A stretch of DNA of 64,000 nucleotides from Xylanimicrobium pachnodae JCM 13526 = NBRC 107786 (GTDB lineage Bacteria > Actinomycetota > Actinomycetes > Actinomycetales > Cellulomonadaceae): the NCBI GenBank assembly GCA_001592145.1, contig BCWJ01000019.1, forward strand, positions 33,824-97,823, given 5' to 3'. The notes below the pieces were generated by a model. It was not told the DNA's origin and searched no databases. It saw only the letters and a program-made list of their open reading frames with translations. This document shows, piece after piece, positions 34,376-47,051 of this stretch; within the stretch, counting starts at the first letter, position 1; the number at the start of each line of letters is the position of its first letter. The position numbers and the translations under genes were made by a program.

Positions 34376-35818
34376 TCAGGCGGTGGCTGCGCCGGGCGTG
34401 GCGCGCGCCTCGATCTCCGCGTTCATCGCGGTGAGGCGCTCGTCGGTGAGGTCGTAGCGGCTGATGATCACCATGGCCACCACGAGCAGCACCGCCGGGA
34501 TCACGGACACCAGCCACAGGATGCCCTGCGTGGCACCGGCCGACTGCTGGTCGACGTCCGAGCGGTAGCCGCTGACCGCGAGCACCAGGCCGGGCACCAC
34601 GCCGCCGAGCGCCATGCCCGCCTTGAAGAAGATGCCGGTCAGGGCGTTGACGATGCCGGAGATGCGACGGCCCGTGCGCCACTCACCGTAGGAGACCACC
34701 TCGGGGACGAGGGACCACATGTACCCGGTCGCCACGATGATGCCCGTGGAACGGATGAACTGAGCGACCATGACGAGGCCCACGTGCTCGGCCGGGTCGG
34801 GGATGAGGTAGAGCATCGCGAGCCCCGCGATACCGATCCCGAGGAACGCGATGAACAGCGCCTTCTTGCCGATGCGGCGCCGGATGCGCGGCACGAGCGG
34901 CAGGAACACGAAGGCGGGCAGCACGGACAGGGCGTTGAACCACTGCACCTTGTCCGGGGCGTCCACGACGTCGTTCATGTAGTAGGCGGCCCCGGCGTTG
35001 CCGACCGACATCATCGCGAACGCCGTCACGAAGAAGAAGGCGACCACGCGCAGCGGGCCGTTGCGCCGGAACTCGGTGACCAGGTCGGTGACCCGCACCT
35101 GCTCGGCGGCCGCGTCGTCCATGACGACGCGCTCCTTGGTCTGCGTGAACGTGAACACCAGGACCGCCAGTCCGACGGCCGCGTAGATCGACATCGTGGT
35201 CAGCCAGCCACCGGCCGACGCCGGGGTGTCCCACCGGCCGTCCGCCGAGAACACCTTGACCAGCACCGGCACCCCGAACGCGACGGCCAGGCCCCCGATG
35301 TTCGCGAGGAACATGCGGGTCGTGGTCAGCACCGAGATCTCGTCGTTGTCCCGCGTCAGGCTCGAGTTGAGCGCCCCGTACGGCACGTTGAGCAGCGTGT
35401 AGAGCATCGAGAGCCCCACGTAGGTGACGTAGGCGTACAGGAGCGAGCCGGACGCGCCGGTCCAGAACACCAGCACCGCGAGCGCGGAGAGCGGGATCCC
35501 GGCGATCACGAGCCAGCCGCGGTAGCGCCCCCACCGGGTGGAGTGCGTGTCCACGATGGTGCCCACGATCGGGTCCCAGACGACGTCGACCAGACGCACC
35601 GCGAGGAACATCGTGGCGGCGGCGCCGGCGGAGAGCCCGAAGACCTCCGTGTAGAAGAAGAGCAGGTACGTCGAGACCGTGTTGTAGATCAGGTTCTGCG
35701 CCAGGTCACCGGCGCCGAAGCCGATCCGCTGGGTCCAGGACAACCGGTAGAACCCCTGCGCCTCGCCCCTGGCGGCGCCGGTGACAGCGCTCCCGGGGCG
35801 GTCGATCGTCGTGCTCAT
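34376..35818 (-). CDS. GPH-family (MFS) sugar:cation symporter
   Basis: The 480-residue protein with about twelve membrane segments fits the glycoside-pentoside-hexuronide:cation symporter family (MelB/XynP-like). Diagnostic blocks are RIGFGAGDLAQNLIYNTVST, FLAVRLVDVVWDPIVGTIVD with STRWGRYRGWLV, VPYGALNSSLTRDNDEIS and GIVNALTGIFFKAGMALGG. It should import an oligosaccharide or glycoside with Na+ or H+. No glycosidase or regulator lies beside it, so the sugar is unknown. ATG at 35818 has a purine-rich GGGGGAG upstream; the longer in-frame start lies in the A+T-rich promoter region. Confidence 0.88.
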   Translation of the reverse strand: MSTTIDRPGSAVTGAARGEAQGFYRLSWTQRIGFGAGDLAQNLIYNTVSTYLLFFYTEVFGLSAGAAATMFLAVRLVDVVWDPIVGTIVDTHSTRWGRYRGWLVIAGIPLSALAVLVFWTGASGSLLYAYVTYVGLSMLYTLLNVPYGALNSSLTRDNDEISVLTTTRMFLANIGGLAVAFGVPVLVKVFSADGRWDTPASAGGWLTTMSIYAAVGLAVLVFTFTQTKERVVMDDAAAEQVRVTDLVTEFRRNGPLRVVAFFFVTAFAMMSVGNAGAAYYMNDVVDAPDKVQWFNALSVLPAFVFLPLVPRIRRRIGKKALFIAFLGIGIAGLAMLYLIPDPAEHVGLVMVAQFIRSTGIIVATGYMWSLVPEVVSYGEWRTGRRISGIVNALTGIFFKAGMALGGVVPGLVLAVSGYRSDVDQQSAGATQGILWLVSVIPAVLLVVAMVIISRYDLTDERLTAMNAEIEARATPGAATA

Positions 35819-35869
35819 CGCGGTGGAGCTCCCCCTTCTGGCAGGCGGCCCGTCCGACCGAGCCCCACC

Positions 35870-35940
35870 AAGGGTGCGCCATGCATATGGTCGCAATGCG
35901 CCAGAAATGCTGGTTTGTGGCCAACGTTACGCAGCCGTGG
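35870..35940 (-). promoter_or_regulatory. A+T-richer promoter region of the symporter gene
   Basis: This is one of the few A+T-rich patches in the window, upstream of the symporter on the minus strand. It contains CATATGCAT (-10-like) and, further upstream, GTAACGTTGG. That sequence has the AACGTT centre typical of LacI-type operators, but the flanks are only partly symmetric. Confidence 0.3.
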
Positions 35941-35972
35941 TCACCGGGGCCCACGGTGCCCGGTGAGCCCCG

Positions 35973-37790
<1,818 letters not shown>

Positions 37791-37963
37791 GGGTACTCCT
37801 GACGGTGGGCGGCCCGCACGTCCGGCTCACGTCCGGCCGCGGGCCGGTTCGACGGCACGCCTGGCCGGCACCCCACGAGCGTCCCTCACAACCCCGGCCC
37901 GCGCGACCGCGTGGTACCGCCACGGACCGTCAACCGGCCGAGCCTGACCGCTGCTGCGCCGCG

Positions 37964-39313
37964 TCAGGCCGCCCGCTCCGCGAGGCGGTCGGCCAGGGTC
38001 GCGATCGCCGCGAGCGCCGCCGAGCCCGGTGCGTGCTCTGCGACCGCCTGACCCACGAGCGTCGCACCGTCGAGAGCCGCGGCGTCATCGGGCACGACGA
38101 CGACGTCGTCCAGGCCGGCGTACCGGGCCATCGCTTCACGCACGGCGGTCTCGGGCCGCGCCCCGACGGCGGACGCGCGCGCACGGTTCACCACGACCGT
38201 GGTCTGCGCGGCGACCACGACGGGCGCGTCGCGCAGGTCCTCGAGCGCGCGGACCAGCCGCTGGATGCCGATCGGGTCCGCCGCGCCGACCACCACGACG
38301 TCGTCGGCAGCGGCGAGGGTGGCCAGGGTGGCGGCGTTGCGCTGCGGAGCCTGCGTGTCGTACATCAGCACCTCGTCCGCCTCGATCGGCGCGGCGACGT
38401 CGACGACCGTCCAGGCGGCGAGCTCGCGCGCACGGTCCAGCACCACCTCGAGCGACGACGACGGAAGCTCGGGCCAGCGCGCGGCACGCGTCAGGCCGGT
38501 CAGGATGCGCAGCCCGGGCGTGACGACGGGGCTGTGCCGGGCCAGCGCCGCGACGTCGAGCGTTCCCTGCGCGGCCGTCCGGCAGGCCGCGGCAAGGCCG
38601 GGGCCGTCGTCGAGCAGGCCGAGGCGCATCGCGAGCGACGACCCGTAGGTGTCGGCGTCCACCAGCAGCACGTCGCGGGCGTCGGCCGCCGTGGCCGCCG
38701 GATCCACCGGGCTGCCCTTCGCCGCCCGGCGAGCGGAGCGGCCGCGTCGGCCGCGGTGCAGCCCGGCGCCCGCGAGCAGCGCGGCGAGCTCGAGTGCCAC
38801 GGTGCTCCGCCCGGGGGCACCGACCGGGCCCCAGACGGCGACCACCCGGCCGGGCGGCGCGGGCTCCGGCGCGGGCGCGGACGGCTCGGCGGACTCCCCC
38901 GGGTCCGCGGGGGCGCCGGGGTCGGCGGGCGCCGCCGTCACGGCGTCCGTGGCGTCCGCGGCGTCGTGCACGGCATCGACCAGCGCCGCACCGGCCAGGA
39001 GGTCGACGGTGCCGTCCAGCACCTCGTCGGCGCCCAGCGCACGCAGCCGGTCGCCGCCGTGCCCGTCCGCCAGCGCGACGACGCGCACGCCGCAGCCGTG
39101 CAGCCGCGCCACGGTCTCCCGGTCCAGCCCGGGCAGGTCGCCCGACACGACGGCGATGCTCCCGGCGCCGGCCGCGGCGGCGGCGAGCAGCTCGACGACG
39201 TCGCCGCAGCGGCGCGTCACGGTGGTCCCCGCGCCGGGTGCGCCGAGGGCGAGCACCACCTGGGTCTCGGCGGTGCCACGCACCGCAGCGAGCACCGTGA
39301 CCTGGGCGGGCAT
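37964..39313 (-). CDS. CpaE-like ParA/MinD-superfamily ATPase
   Basis: The 449-residue protein has an N-terminal receiver-like region without clear catalytic residues, a Pro/Ala-rich linker (about residues 125-155), and a ParA/MinD-type ATPase domain. The P-loop reads WGPVGAPGRSTVALELAALL, with Arg where the catalytic Lys would be. The Walker B-like strand is DVLLVDADTYGSSLAMRLGL, and the late TVVDVAAPIEADEV and VVVVGAADPIGIQRL strands are conserved. The start ATG shares one base with the SAF gene stop. CpaE proteins place Flp/Tad pilus machinery, but no other tad genes are present. Its role here is open. Confidence 0.75.
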   Translation of the reverse strand: MPAQVTVLAAVRGTAETQVVLALGAPGAGTTVTRRCGDVVELLAAAAAGAGSIAVVSGDLPGLDRETVARLHGCGVRVVALADGHGGDRLRALGADEVLDGTVDLLAGAALVDAVHDAADATDAVTAAPADPGAPADPGESAEPSAPAPEPAPPGRVVAVWGPVGAPGRSTVALELAALLAGAGLHRGRRGRSARRAAKGSPVDPAATAADARDVLLVDADTYGSSLAMRLGLLDDGPGLAAACRTAAQGTLDVAALARHSPVVTPGLRILTGLTRAARWPELPSSSLEVVLDRARELAAWTVVDVAAPIEADEVLMYDTQAPQRNAATLATLAAADDVVVVGAADPIGIQRLVRALEDLRDAPVVVAAQTTVVVNRARASAVGARPETAVREAMARYAGLDDVVVVPDDAAALDGATLVGQAVAEHAPGSAALAAIATLADRLAERAA

Positions 39314-39966
39314 CAGCTCTTGCCCCCGGGCACCGGGACCACGTCGACGGTGCCGTCATCGCCGAGCGCACCGAGCACCTCGGCCAGGTCCTCGGTGGGC
39401 ACGAGCAGGTGCAGCGTGGTGGCCGAGCCCACCACCAGGCCGGATCCGCTGTCCGCGACGGCATCCACCTGCACGCCCTCGACGATGACGCGCGGCGTCG
39501 GCGTCGTCTCGCCGCCGGGCCGTGTGGCGGGCACGAACCAGACGTCCACCACGCTGCCCCGGTGGACCTGCTGGGACACGGCACGGGACACCTCGACGGC
39601 GACCGACCTCAGGTCGACCTGGGCGGCGTCGCCCAGCGCGGAGCGTGCGACGAGCTCGCCCTCCCCCACGACGCGGGTCGCGACCGCCCCTGCGGGCAGC
39701 GGCTCGTCGACCCGCACGTACCGGGCCGTCTCGTCACCCAGCCGGACCTTGACCGGCCGCAGCGCCGTCGTGGTGAGCGGCGTGCCCGGCGTCAGCGTCT
39801 GGGCCGCCGCCCACACCTCGGTGGTGCGCGACGCCGCGGAGACCGCCCAGGAACCGAGCGCGACCGACAGCGCAACGAGCACGACGCCGATGACGAGCCG
39901 CGGGTCACGCCACGACGGTCGCCGCAGTCGCGCGGCCACGGGGGCGGGCAAGGTGTCGAGGCTCAC
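39313..39966 (-). CDS. SAF-domain membrane protein (CpaB-like)
   Basis: The 217-residue protein has a short cytoplasmic N terminus, one membrane helix (LVIGVVLVALSVALGSWAV) and an external SAF/RcpC-like domain (AAQTLTPGTPLTTTALRPVK, RYVRVDEPLPAGAVATRVVG, VDVWFVPATRP). SAF domains bind sugars or act as chaperones for pilus or flagellar parts. It is cotranscribed with the CpaE-like gene, a pair that recurs in actinobacteria without a full Flp pilus locus. The upstream divergent region with a 13-bp direct repeat is shared with the HTH gene. Confidence 0.8.
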   Translation of the reverse strand: MSLDTLPAPVAARLRRPSWRDPRLVIGVVLVALSVALGSWAVSAASRTTEVWAAAQTLTPGTPLTTTALRPVKVRLGDETARYVRVDEPLPAGAVATRVVGEGELVARSALGDAAQVDLRSVAVEVSRAVSQQVHRGSVVDVWFVPATRPGGETTPTPRVIVEGVQVDAVADSGSGLVVGSATTLHLLVPTEDLAEVLGALGDDGTVDVVPVPGGKS

Positions 39967-39994
39967 GGGGTGGTCCCTTCCGGTCGGGGGTGCG

Positions 39995-40067
39995 TGGTCA
40001 TCATCGGTGATCCACCGGGGTCATCGTCGCCTGCCTGTGGACAAGTGCGACCCATGGTCATCATCGG
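39995..40067. repeat. 13-bp direct repeat spaced 60 bp in the divergent SAF/HTH promoter region
   Basis: TGGTCATCATCGG occurs at 39995-40007 and again at 40055-40067. A shorter GGTCATCGTCG lies between them (40019-40029). The spacing is 60 bp, close to six helical turns. It may be an operator pair for the HTH protein or another regulator. Confidence 0.55.
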
Positions 40068-40084
40068 CGTGCCACACTGGAGGA

Positions 40085-40294
40085 ATGGCCGCCCGATTCC
40101 TGTCCCTTGCCGACGTCGAGGAGCTGCTCGCCATCTCCTCGCGGCAGGCGTACGCCCTGGTCCGCAGCGGCGAGCTGCCCGCGATCCAGATCGGCGGCAA
40201 GGGCGTGTGGCGCGTCGAGGCCTCGGTTCTCGAGGAGTACATCGCGGCGCAGTACGCGAAGACTCGTGAGCGGATCGCAGCCGGCGACGCCTGA
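40085..40294 (+). CDS. Small excisionase/MerR-type HTH protein
   Basis: The 69-residue protein is a single winged HTH of the excisionase/BldC-like class (HTH_17): FLSLADVEELLAISSRQAYA, LVRSGELPAIQI, and WRVEASVLEEYIAAQY. Proteins of this type usually bind direct repeats as head-to-tail multimers. The ATG at 40085 lies 6 nt after CACACT with only GGAGGA directly abutting it, so the transcript may be leaderless. No phage genes surround it, so it is likely a chromosomal regulator. Its targets could include the direct repeats at 39995 and 41064. Confidence 0.8.
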   Translation: MAARFLSLADVEELLAISSRQAYALVRSGELPAIQIGGKGVWRVEASVLEEYIAAQYAKTRERIAAGDA

Positions 40295-40308
40295 CCGCTC
40301 CTCGCCCG

Positions 40309-40342
40309 GCGCGTGACGGCGCGGCGCCGCGCCGTCACGCGC
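40309..40342. terminator. Perfect 34-bp palindrome, bidirectional terminator
   Basis: The 34 bases form two 17-nt arms that are exact reverse complements, with no loop bases. It lies after the HTH gene stop and overlaps the last codons and stop of the convergent gene (stop at 40335-40337). It can form a stable hairpin with a small terminal loop in either transcript. Confidence 0.7.
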
Positions 40343-40907
40343 GGCTCACCCGCGTCAGCGCGGTGAACGGCACGGTCCTGGTGCGCGCACGGTCCGTCTC
40401 CGCCACGTCCAGGTGATCCATGCCCACTCGCGACAGCCGGCCCGTGACCTGACCGGCGACCGTGCGCACGACGACGCGCGCCCGGTCCCGCTGCAGCTCA
40501 CGCAGTGCCGACCCGATCCCCAGCGAGTCCAGGCGTGACGACGCCGGAACGCCGAGCCGTCCCAGGCCGCTCACCGCGCCGATCGCGGCGACGGGGACGA
40601 GATGCTCGCCGGACCGGCCCATGCCACGTGCACCCGGGACCCTGGCGTCGTCGGAGCCGGGTCCGAGGAGCAGCCACGACGTCGCCGCGGTGTGCAGCTC
40701 CCCGGTGAGCTGCTCACCGTCGAGCAGCTCGAGGGTCACCGTGGCGCCCACGGCGGCACGCAGTCGGTCCGCCAGGGTGATGCCGGCATGCTCGGCACGG
40801 GTGAGCTCCGCGATCTCTCCGTCGCGGACGGCCTGTTCCTGCGCCTCGGCCTGTGCCTCGAGGTCGGCGAACAACGCATCCCACCGCGCTGGCCCTGGGG
40901 CGGGCAT
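40335..40907 (-). CDS. Conserved actinobacterial protein, sometimes labelled Fis-family regulator
   Basis: The 190-residue protein begins MPAPGPARWDALFADLEAQA, with a coiled-coil-like acidic helix (EAQEQAVRDGEIAELTRAEH). It is followed by a beta-rich domain (VTLELLDGEQLTGELH, WLLLGPG, EHLVPVAAIGAVSGLGRLG, ARVVVRTVAGQVTGRLSRVG). Homologues are often named Fis-family transcriptional regulator, but no HTH is visible, so that label is doubtful. ATG at 40907 follows GGGAGGGAG and starts the conserved region. The function is unknown. It converges on the HTH gene. Confidence 0.7.
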   Translation of the reverse strand: MPAPGPARWDALFADLEAQAEAQEQAVRDGEIAELTRAEHAGITLADRLRAAVGATVTLELLDGEQLTGELHTAATSWLLLGPGSDDARVPGARGMGRSGEHLVPVAAIGAVSGLGRLGVPASSRLDSLGIGSALRELQRDRARVVVRTVAGQVTGRLSRVGMDHLDVAETDRARTRTVPFTALTRVSRA

Positions 40908-41063
40908 CCGGCTCACTCCCTCCCTTGCGGTACGGCACCGGGCGTGCCGGGTGACAGGGTGCCATGGACCGCGCGGTCCCGGGCCGGCCGTCCACAACGC
41001 AGCAGGCCGCACCCCCACCCCCTGGACACCGCGGCGGGACTGTGGTTCTCTATCGCCTGTTGG

Positions 41064-41090
41064 CGACATCAAACGACATCAAACGACATC
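41064..41090 (+). repeat. Three tandem CGACATC repeats with 10-bp period
   Basis: CGACATC occurs at 41064, 41074 and 41084, separated by AAA, so each repeat is exactly 10 bp, about one helical turn. They lie just upstream of the LysM gene ATG at 41102. Phased direct repeats suit a head-to-tail binding HTH protein. A CTATCG -10-like sequence sits at 41050-41055, so the repeats may lie in the early transcribed region. Confidence 0.6.
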
Positions 41091-41101
41091 ATGAGGTGGG
41101 C

Positions 41102-41893
41102 ATGAGCATCGGAACATCACTTCGAGGCGCCGGTGGCCTGCTGCTGCTCGGCGGGTCGCTCAGCACCGCGGCAGTCACCCTCGGCCTGCGCGCCGCGCAT
41201 GTCGCCACCGACATCACCGGCCCGGCAGCCCGCGTGGAGGACTGGGTCGAGCTCATCGTCACCGGCAGCGTGGCCCTGGCCGCGGCCTGGGTGGCGTTCG
41301 GCTCGCTCCTCGGCCTCGCCGTCGTCGTCGCTTCCACGGCGGGTGCACGCTGGCGCGCCGGAGAAGCCGCCGTGCGAGTCCTCGCGCCGGGCGTCGTGCA
41401 CCGCCTCGTGAGAGCCGCCATCGGCGCCGGCGTGGGCGCCGGCCTGGTGCTCGCCCCGACGACGGCGATGGCGGCACCCGCCAACGACCCGGCCACGGTC
41501 ACCGCCACGACGTCGCGAGCGACCCTCGCCATCGACCTCGGCTGGCGCCCCACCACGGCGACGCCCCCCGCTGCCGACGCACCCGCGCCACCCGCCGAGA
41601 CACCCGCGCCGCCCACCGAGGCCACGCTGACCGTCGCGGTTCCCACGGACGGCGGTGCGACCACCGCCCCGACGGCCCGGCGGACGTCACCGAGCACCGA
41701 CGGCACCGTCGTCGTCCTGCGCGGCGACACCCTGTGGGACATCGCCGCGCAGTGGCTGGGCGGCGACCCTACGGACGCGCAGGTGCTGGCCGCGACCGTC
41801 TCCTGGCACGAGGCCAACCGCGCCGTGATCGGCGCGGACCCCGACCTCCTCCTGCCGGGCCAGATCCTGACCCCACCCGACGCGTCCGCCTGA
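41102..41893 (+). CDS. LysM-domain membrane protein
   Basis: The 263-residue protein has N-terminal hydrophobic segments (LRGAGGLLLLGGSLSTAAVT, LIVTGSVALAAAWVAFGSLL, AAIGAGVGAGLVLAPTTAMA), a Pro/Thr/Ala-rich linker and a C-terminal LysM domain (VVVLRGDTLWDIAAQWLGGD, then LLLPGQILTPPD). The last membrane segment ends in an AMA-A motif that could be cut by signal peptidase. LysM domains bind peptidoglycan, so this probably anchors at the cell wall. It lies upstream of an Rv3235-like gene, suggesting one transcript. The tandem repeats in its leader may regulate it. Confidence 0.82.
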   Translation: MSIGTSLRGAGGLLLLGGSLSTAAVTLGLRAAHVATDITGPAARVEDWVELIVTGSVALAAAWVAFGSLLGLAVVVASTAGARWRAGEAAVRVLAPGVVHRLVRAAIGAGVGAGLVLAPTTAMAAPANDPATVTATTSRATLAIDLGWRPTTATPPAADAPAPPAETPAPPTEATLTVAVPTDGGATTAPTARRTSPSTDGTVVVLRGDTLWDIAAQWLGGDPTDAQVLAATVSWHEANRAVIGADPDLLLPGQILTPPDASA

Positions 41894-41957
41894 CCCGTTC
41901 GCCCCGACCACGACCTCGGCGCACTGCCGCGCCACCGCGACCTCGACGGAGGTAGTC

Positions 41958-42500
41958 ATGACCACGACCGTTCCCGGACCTGCCCGTCCCCTGCGTGTCT
42001 CGGGCGTCCCTCGGCGACCGGGCCGCCCGCCGCAGGGGCCCACCCGCCCGCCTCGGTCCCCGGGACCCCGGCTGCGGCACGTCCGGCTGGGCTCCGCACG
42101 CCCGAGCACCGAGGACGACGACCTGACCGTGACCCGGCCCGTGTCCGGTGCCCCCGAGGACCCCAGCCCCCTGCCGGACCCGACCTCGATGTGCGCCCTG
42201 GTGGTGCGGGCCGCGGTCGAGGTGCTGCACGGTGACCGGCCCGCCGCCCAGCTGGCCCGCTGGGTCGCCCCCGCCGTGCTCGATCAATTGGGGACGCGGG
42301 CGCGGCTGCTCCGCGACGCGGGCGAGGCCGGCGTCGGGTCCACCCGCCCGGTCCGCGTGCGTCGAGTGCGCCTGGAGCACCACGGCGACGCGGTCGAGGC
42401 GGCCGTCATCGTCGACGATCGCGACCGCGTGCGGGCGGCCGCTGCCCGCCTGGAGGTCCATCGCGGCCAGTGGCGAGTCTCCATCCTGGAGATCGGCTGA
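41958..42500 (+). CDS. Rv3235-family protein
   Basis: The 180-residue protein has an Arg/Pro-rich unstructured N terminus (residues 1-60) and a compact C-terminal domain: SMCALVVRAAVEVLHGDRPA, ARWVAPAVLDQLGTRARLL, VRRVRLEHHGDAVEAAVIVD and LEVHRGQWRVSILEIG. This matches the actinobacterial Rv3235 family, which typically sits beside secA as it does here. The function is unknown. GGAGG precedes the ATG. A large hairpin separates it from the convergent secA. Confidence 0.78.
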   Translation: MTTTVPGPARPLRVSGVPRRPGRPPQGPTRPPRSPGPRLRHVRLGSARPSTEDDDLTVTRPVSGAPEDPSPLPDPTSMCALVVRAAVEVLHGDRPAAQLARWVAPAVLDQLGTRARLLRDAGEAGVGSTRPVRVRRVRLEHHGDAVEAAVIVDDRDRVRAAAARLEVHRGQWRVSILEIG

Positions 42501-42515
42501 CGCAGCGCAGACGCC

Positions 42516-42560
42516 GGCGCCCCCGGTCCACCGCCGTGGCGGCGGCGGACCGGGGGCGCC
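42516..42560. terminator. Large hairpin between the Rv3235-like gene and secA
   Basis: GGCGCCCCCGGTCC (42516-42529) pairs perfectly with GGACCGGGGGCGCC (42547-42560). A further 5-bp inner stem encloses a short loop. It lies between convergent stops and can terminate transcription from both sides. Confidence 0.8.
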
Positions 42561-42571
42561 GAGACGATGGG

Positions 42572-45523
<2,952 letters not shown>

Positions 45524-45679
45524 GCGGTACTCCTATGTCATGTCGTGGAGGGCCGGGGACGCCCCGGCCCAAAGTCACCCCCAGCATCTTATGCGTGAGA
45601 GGCGTCACGGTAGTGCGGGTTCGCGGCCCGGGTGACGTCCCGCGGCGCTCACATGACGGTCGGGGCGGTGAGAACGGGC

Positions 45680-46942
45680 TCAACCATCGTCGGCGTGCGC
45701 GAGCGCAGCGGGCAGCTCGGCGGCCAGCGCAGGTGCCAGGTCCCCGCGGTCGGTGACCACGACGTCGTCCAGGCCCAGCCACCGCGCCGTCGTCACCAGC
45801 TCGACCGCCATGCGCTGCGGGGTGGCGGGCGTCGCCCACGGTTCACGGTGCGCTGCCTGGACGCGCAGCACCCCCACCTGCCGGTCGGCCTTGAGGTCCA
45901 CACGGGCCGTGACGCGCTCGTCCTGCAGGAAGGGCAGCACGTAGTAGCCGTACTGCCGCCGCGCCGCGGGCACGTAGATCTCGATGCGGTAGGTGGTGCC
46001 GAAGAGCTCCGCCAGCCGGGCCCGCTCGAACACGAGCGGGTCGAACGGGCTGAGCAGCGCGGACCCCGTGGCCCGACGCGGCACCACCGCGTCCCGGTGG
46101 CGGTACCACGGACCTCGCAGCCCGTCGACGGCGACCGGCACGAGCACCCCCTCGGCGACAAGATCGGCGACGGCGGCGGGCACCAGGGCTCGGGTGACCC
46201 CGCGGGACAGGCGGAAGTAGTCGCGCAGGTCGCGCACCGTGGCCACACCGTGGGCACGGGCCGCGATCTCGACCAGCGCGCGGATCGCCTCGGCGTCCGA
46301 CGGCGCCGGCGTCTCCCACACCTCGCGCGGCAGCGCCCGCTCGGCCAGGTCGTAGCGTCGCTCGAACGTGGTGGTGCGCCCCGCGGACACCACCTCGCCG
46401 GTGAAGAACAGGTACTCGAGCACGTGCTTCGCAGCCGTCCAGTTCCAGCCCCAGCTCTCGCGCGCCCGCACCCCGGCGCCGCCACCCGCCTCGAGCTCGG
46501 CGTGCACCTGGCCCGCCGTGATCGGCCCCCGCTGCGCGACGATGGCGCGGACCGCGGCGAGCTCCCCGGGATGGCGGTCGGGCACCGCGGAGATCGACCC
46601 CCAGGCGTGGTCCCGCACGGCACGCCGCCGCCAGCCGAGCAGCGGCCAGGTCTCCACGGGGATGAACGACGCCTCGTGCGCCCACGCCTCCACGATCCGG
46701 CGCGGCGCACGGGCGTGCATGCGGTCCAGGTGCCCGACGTCGTACGGGCCCAGCCGTGAGAACAGCGGCATCAGGTGGGCGCGGGCCACGACGTTGACGG
46801 AGTCGATCTGCAGCAGGCCGAGCCGCCGCACCGCGGCGGTGACCTGCCGGAGACCGGGGGCCGCCGCGGGCCGGGGGCGGTGCAACCCCTGCGCGGCGAG
46901 CGCGACGCGCCGGGCCTGCGACAAGGAGAGACGTTCGGACAT
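45680..46942 (-). CDS. YcaQ/AlkX-like DNA glycosylase (winged-helix, HTH_42 family)
   Basis: The 420-residue protein matches the HTH_42 family of DNA glycosylases that open interstrand crosslinks or remove alkylated bases. It begins LSLSQARRVALAAQGL and contains GLLQIDSVNVVARAH, whose Q-I-D is the catalytic QxD motif of the YcaQ branch (QxQ would mean AlkZ). Other blocks are RESWGWNWTAAKHVLEYLFF, ALLSPFDPLVFERAR and RRQYGYYVLPFL. ATG at 46942 starts the conserved part but has a weak ribosome site. GTG at 47047 is a longer alternative. It lies between secA and hpf, an unusual insertion in that conserved neighbourhood. Confidence 0.82.
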   Translation of the reverse strand: MSERLSLSQARRVALAAQGLHRPRPAAAPGLRQVTAAVRRLGLLQIDSVNVVARAHLMPLFSRLGPYDVGHLDRMHARAPRRIVEAWAHEASFIPVETWPLLGWRRRAVRDHAWGSISAVPDRHPGELAAVRAIVAQRGPITAGQVHAELEAGGGAGVRARESWGWNWTAAKHVLEYLFFTGEVVSAGRTTTFERRYDLAERALPREVWETPAPSDAEAIRALVEIAARAHGVATVRDLRDYFRLSRGVTRALVPAAVADLVAEGVLVPVAVDGLRGPWYRHRDAVVPRRATGSALLSPFDPLVFERARLAELFGTTYRIEIYVPAARRQYGYYVLPFLQDERVTARVDLKADRQVGVLRVQAAHREPWATPATPQRMAVELVTTARWLGLDDVVVTDRGDLAPALAAELPAALAHADDG

Positions 46943-47051
46943 CGGCAGGCGCTCGGCCCGTGACGACGAGGTCGCGGGCCGAGCGCCGGGACGAAGGGAC
47001 TCGGTGGCGGTCACCGGGCCATGATCGCTGCCACCACCGACGTTCACCCGG

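Noticed and set aside
35870..35940. LacI operator before the symporter gene
   Set aside because: An AACGTT centre is present but the flanks are not symmetric enough, and no LacI-type gene is adjacent. It is kept only as part of a low-confidence promoter region.
40085..40294. Excisionase-like HTH as evidence of a mobile element
   Set aside because: No integrase, attachment-site repeats or phage genes are nearby. The surrounding genes are conserved actinobacterial core genes.
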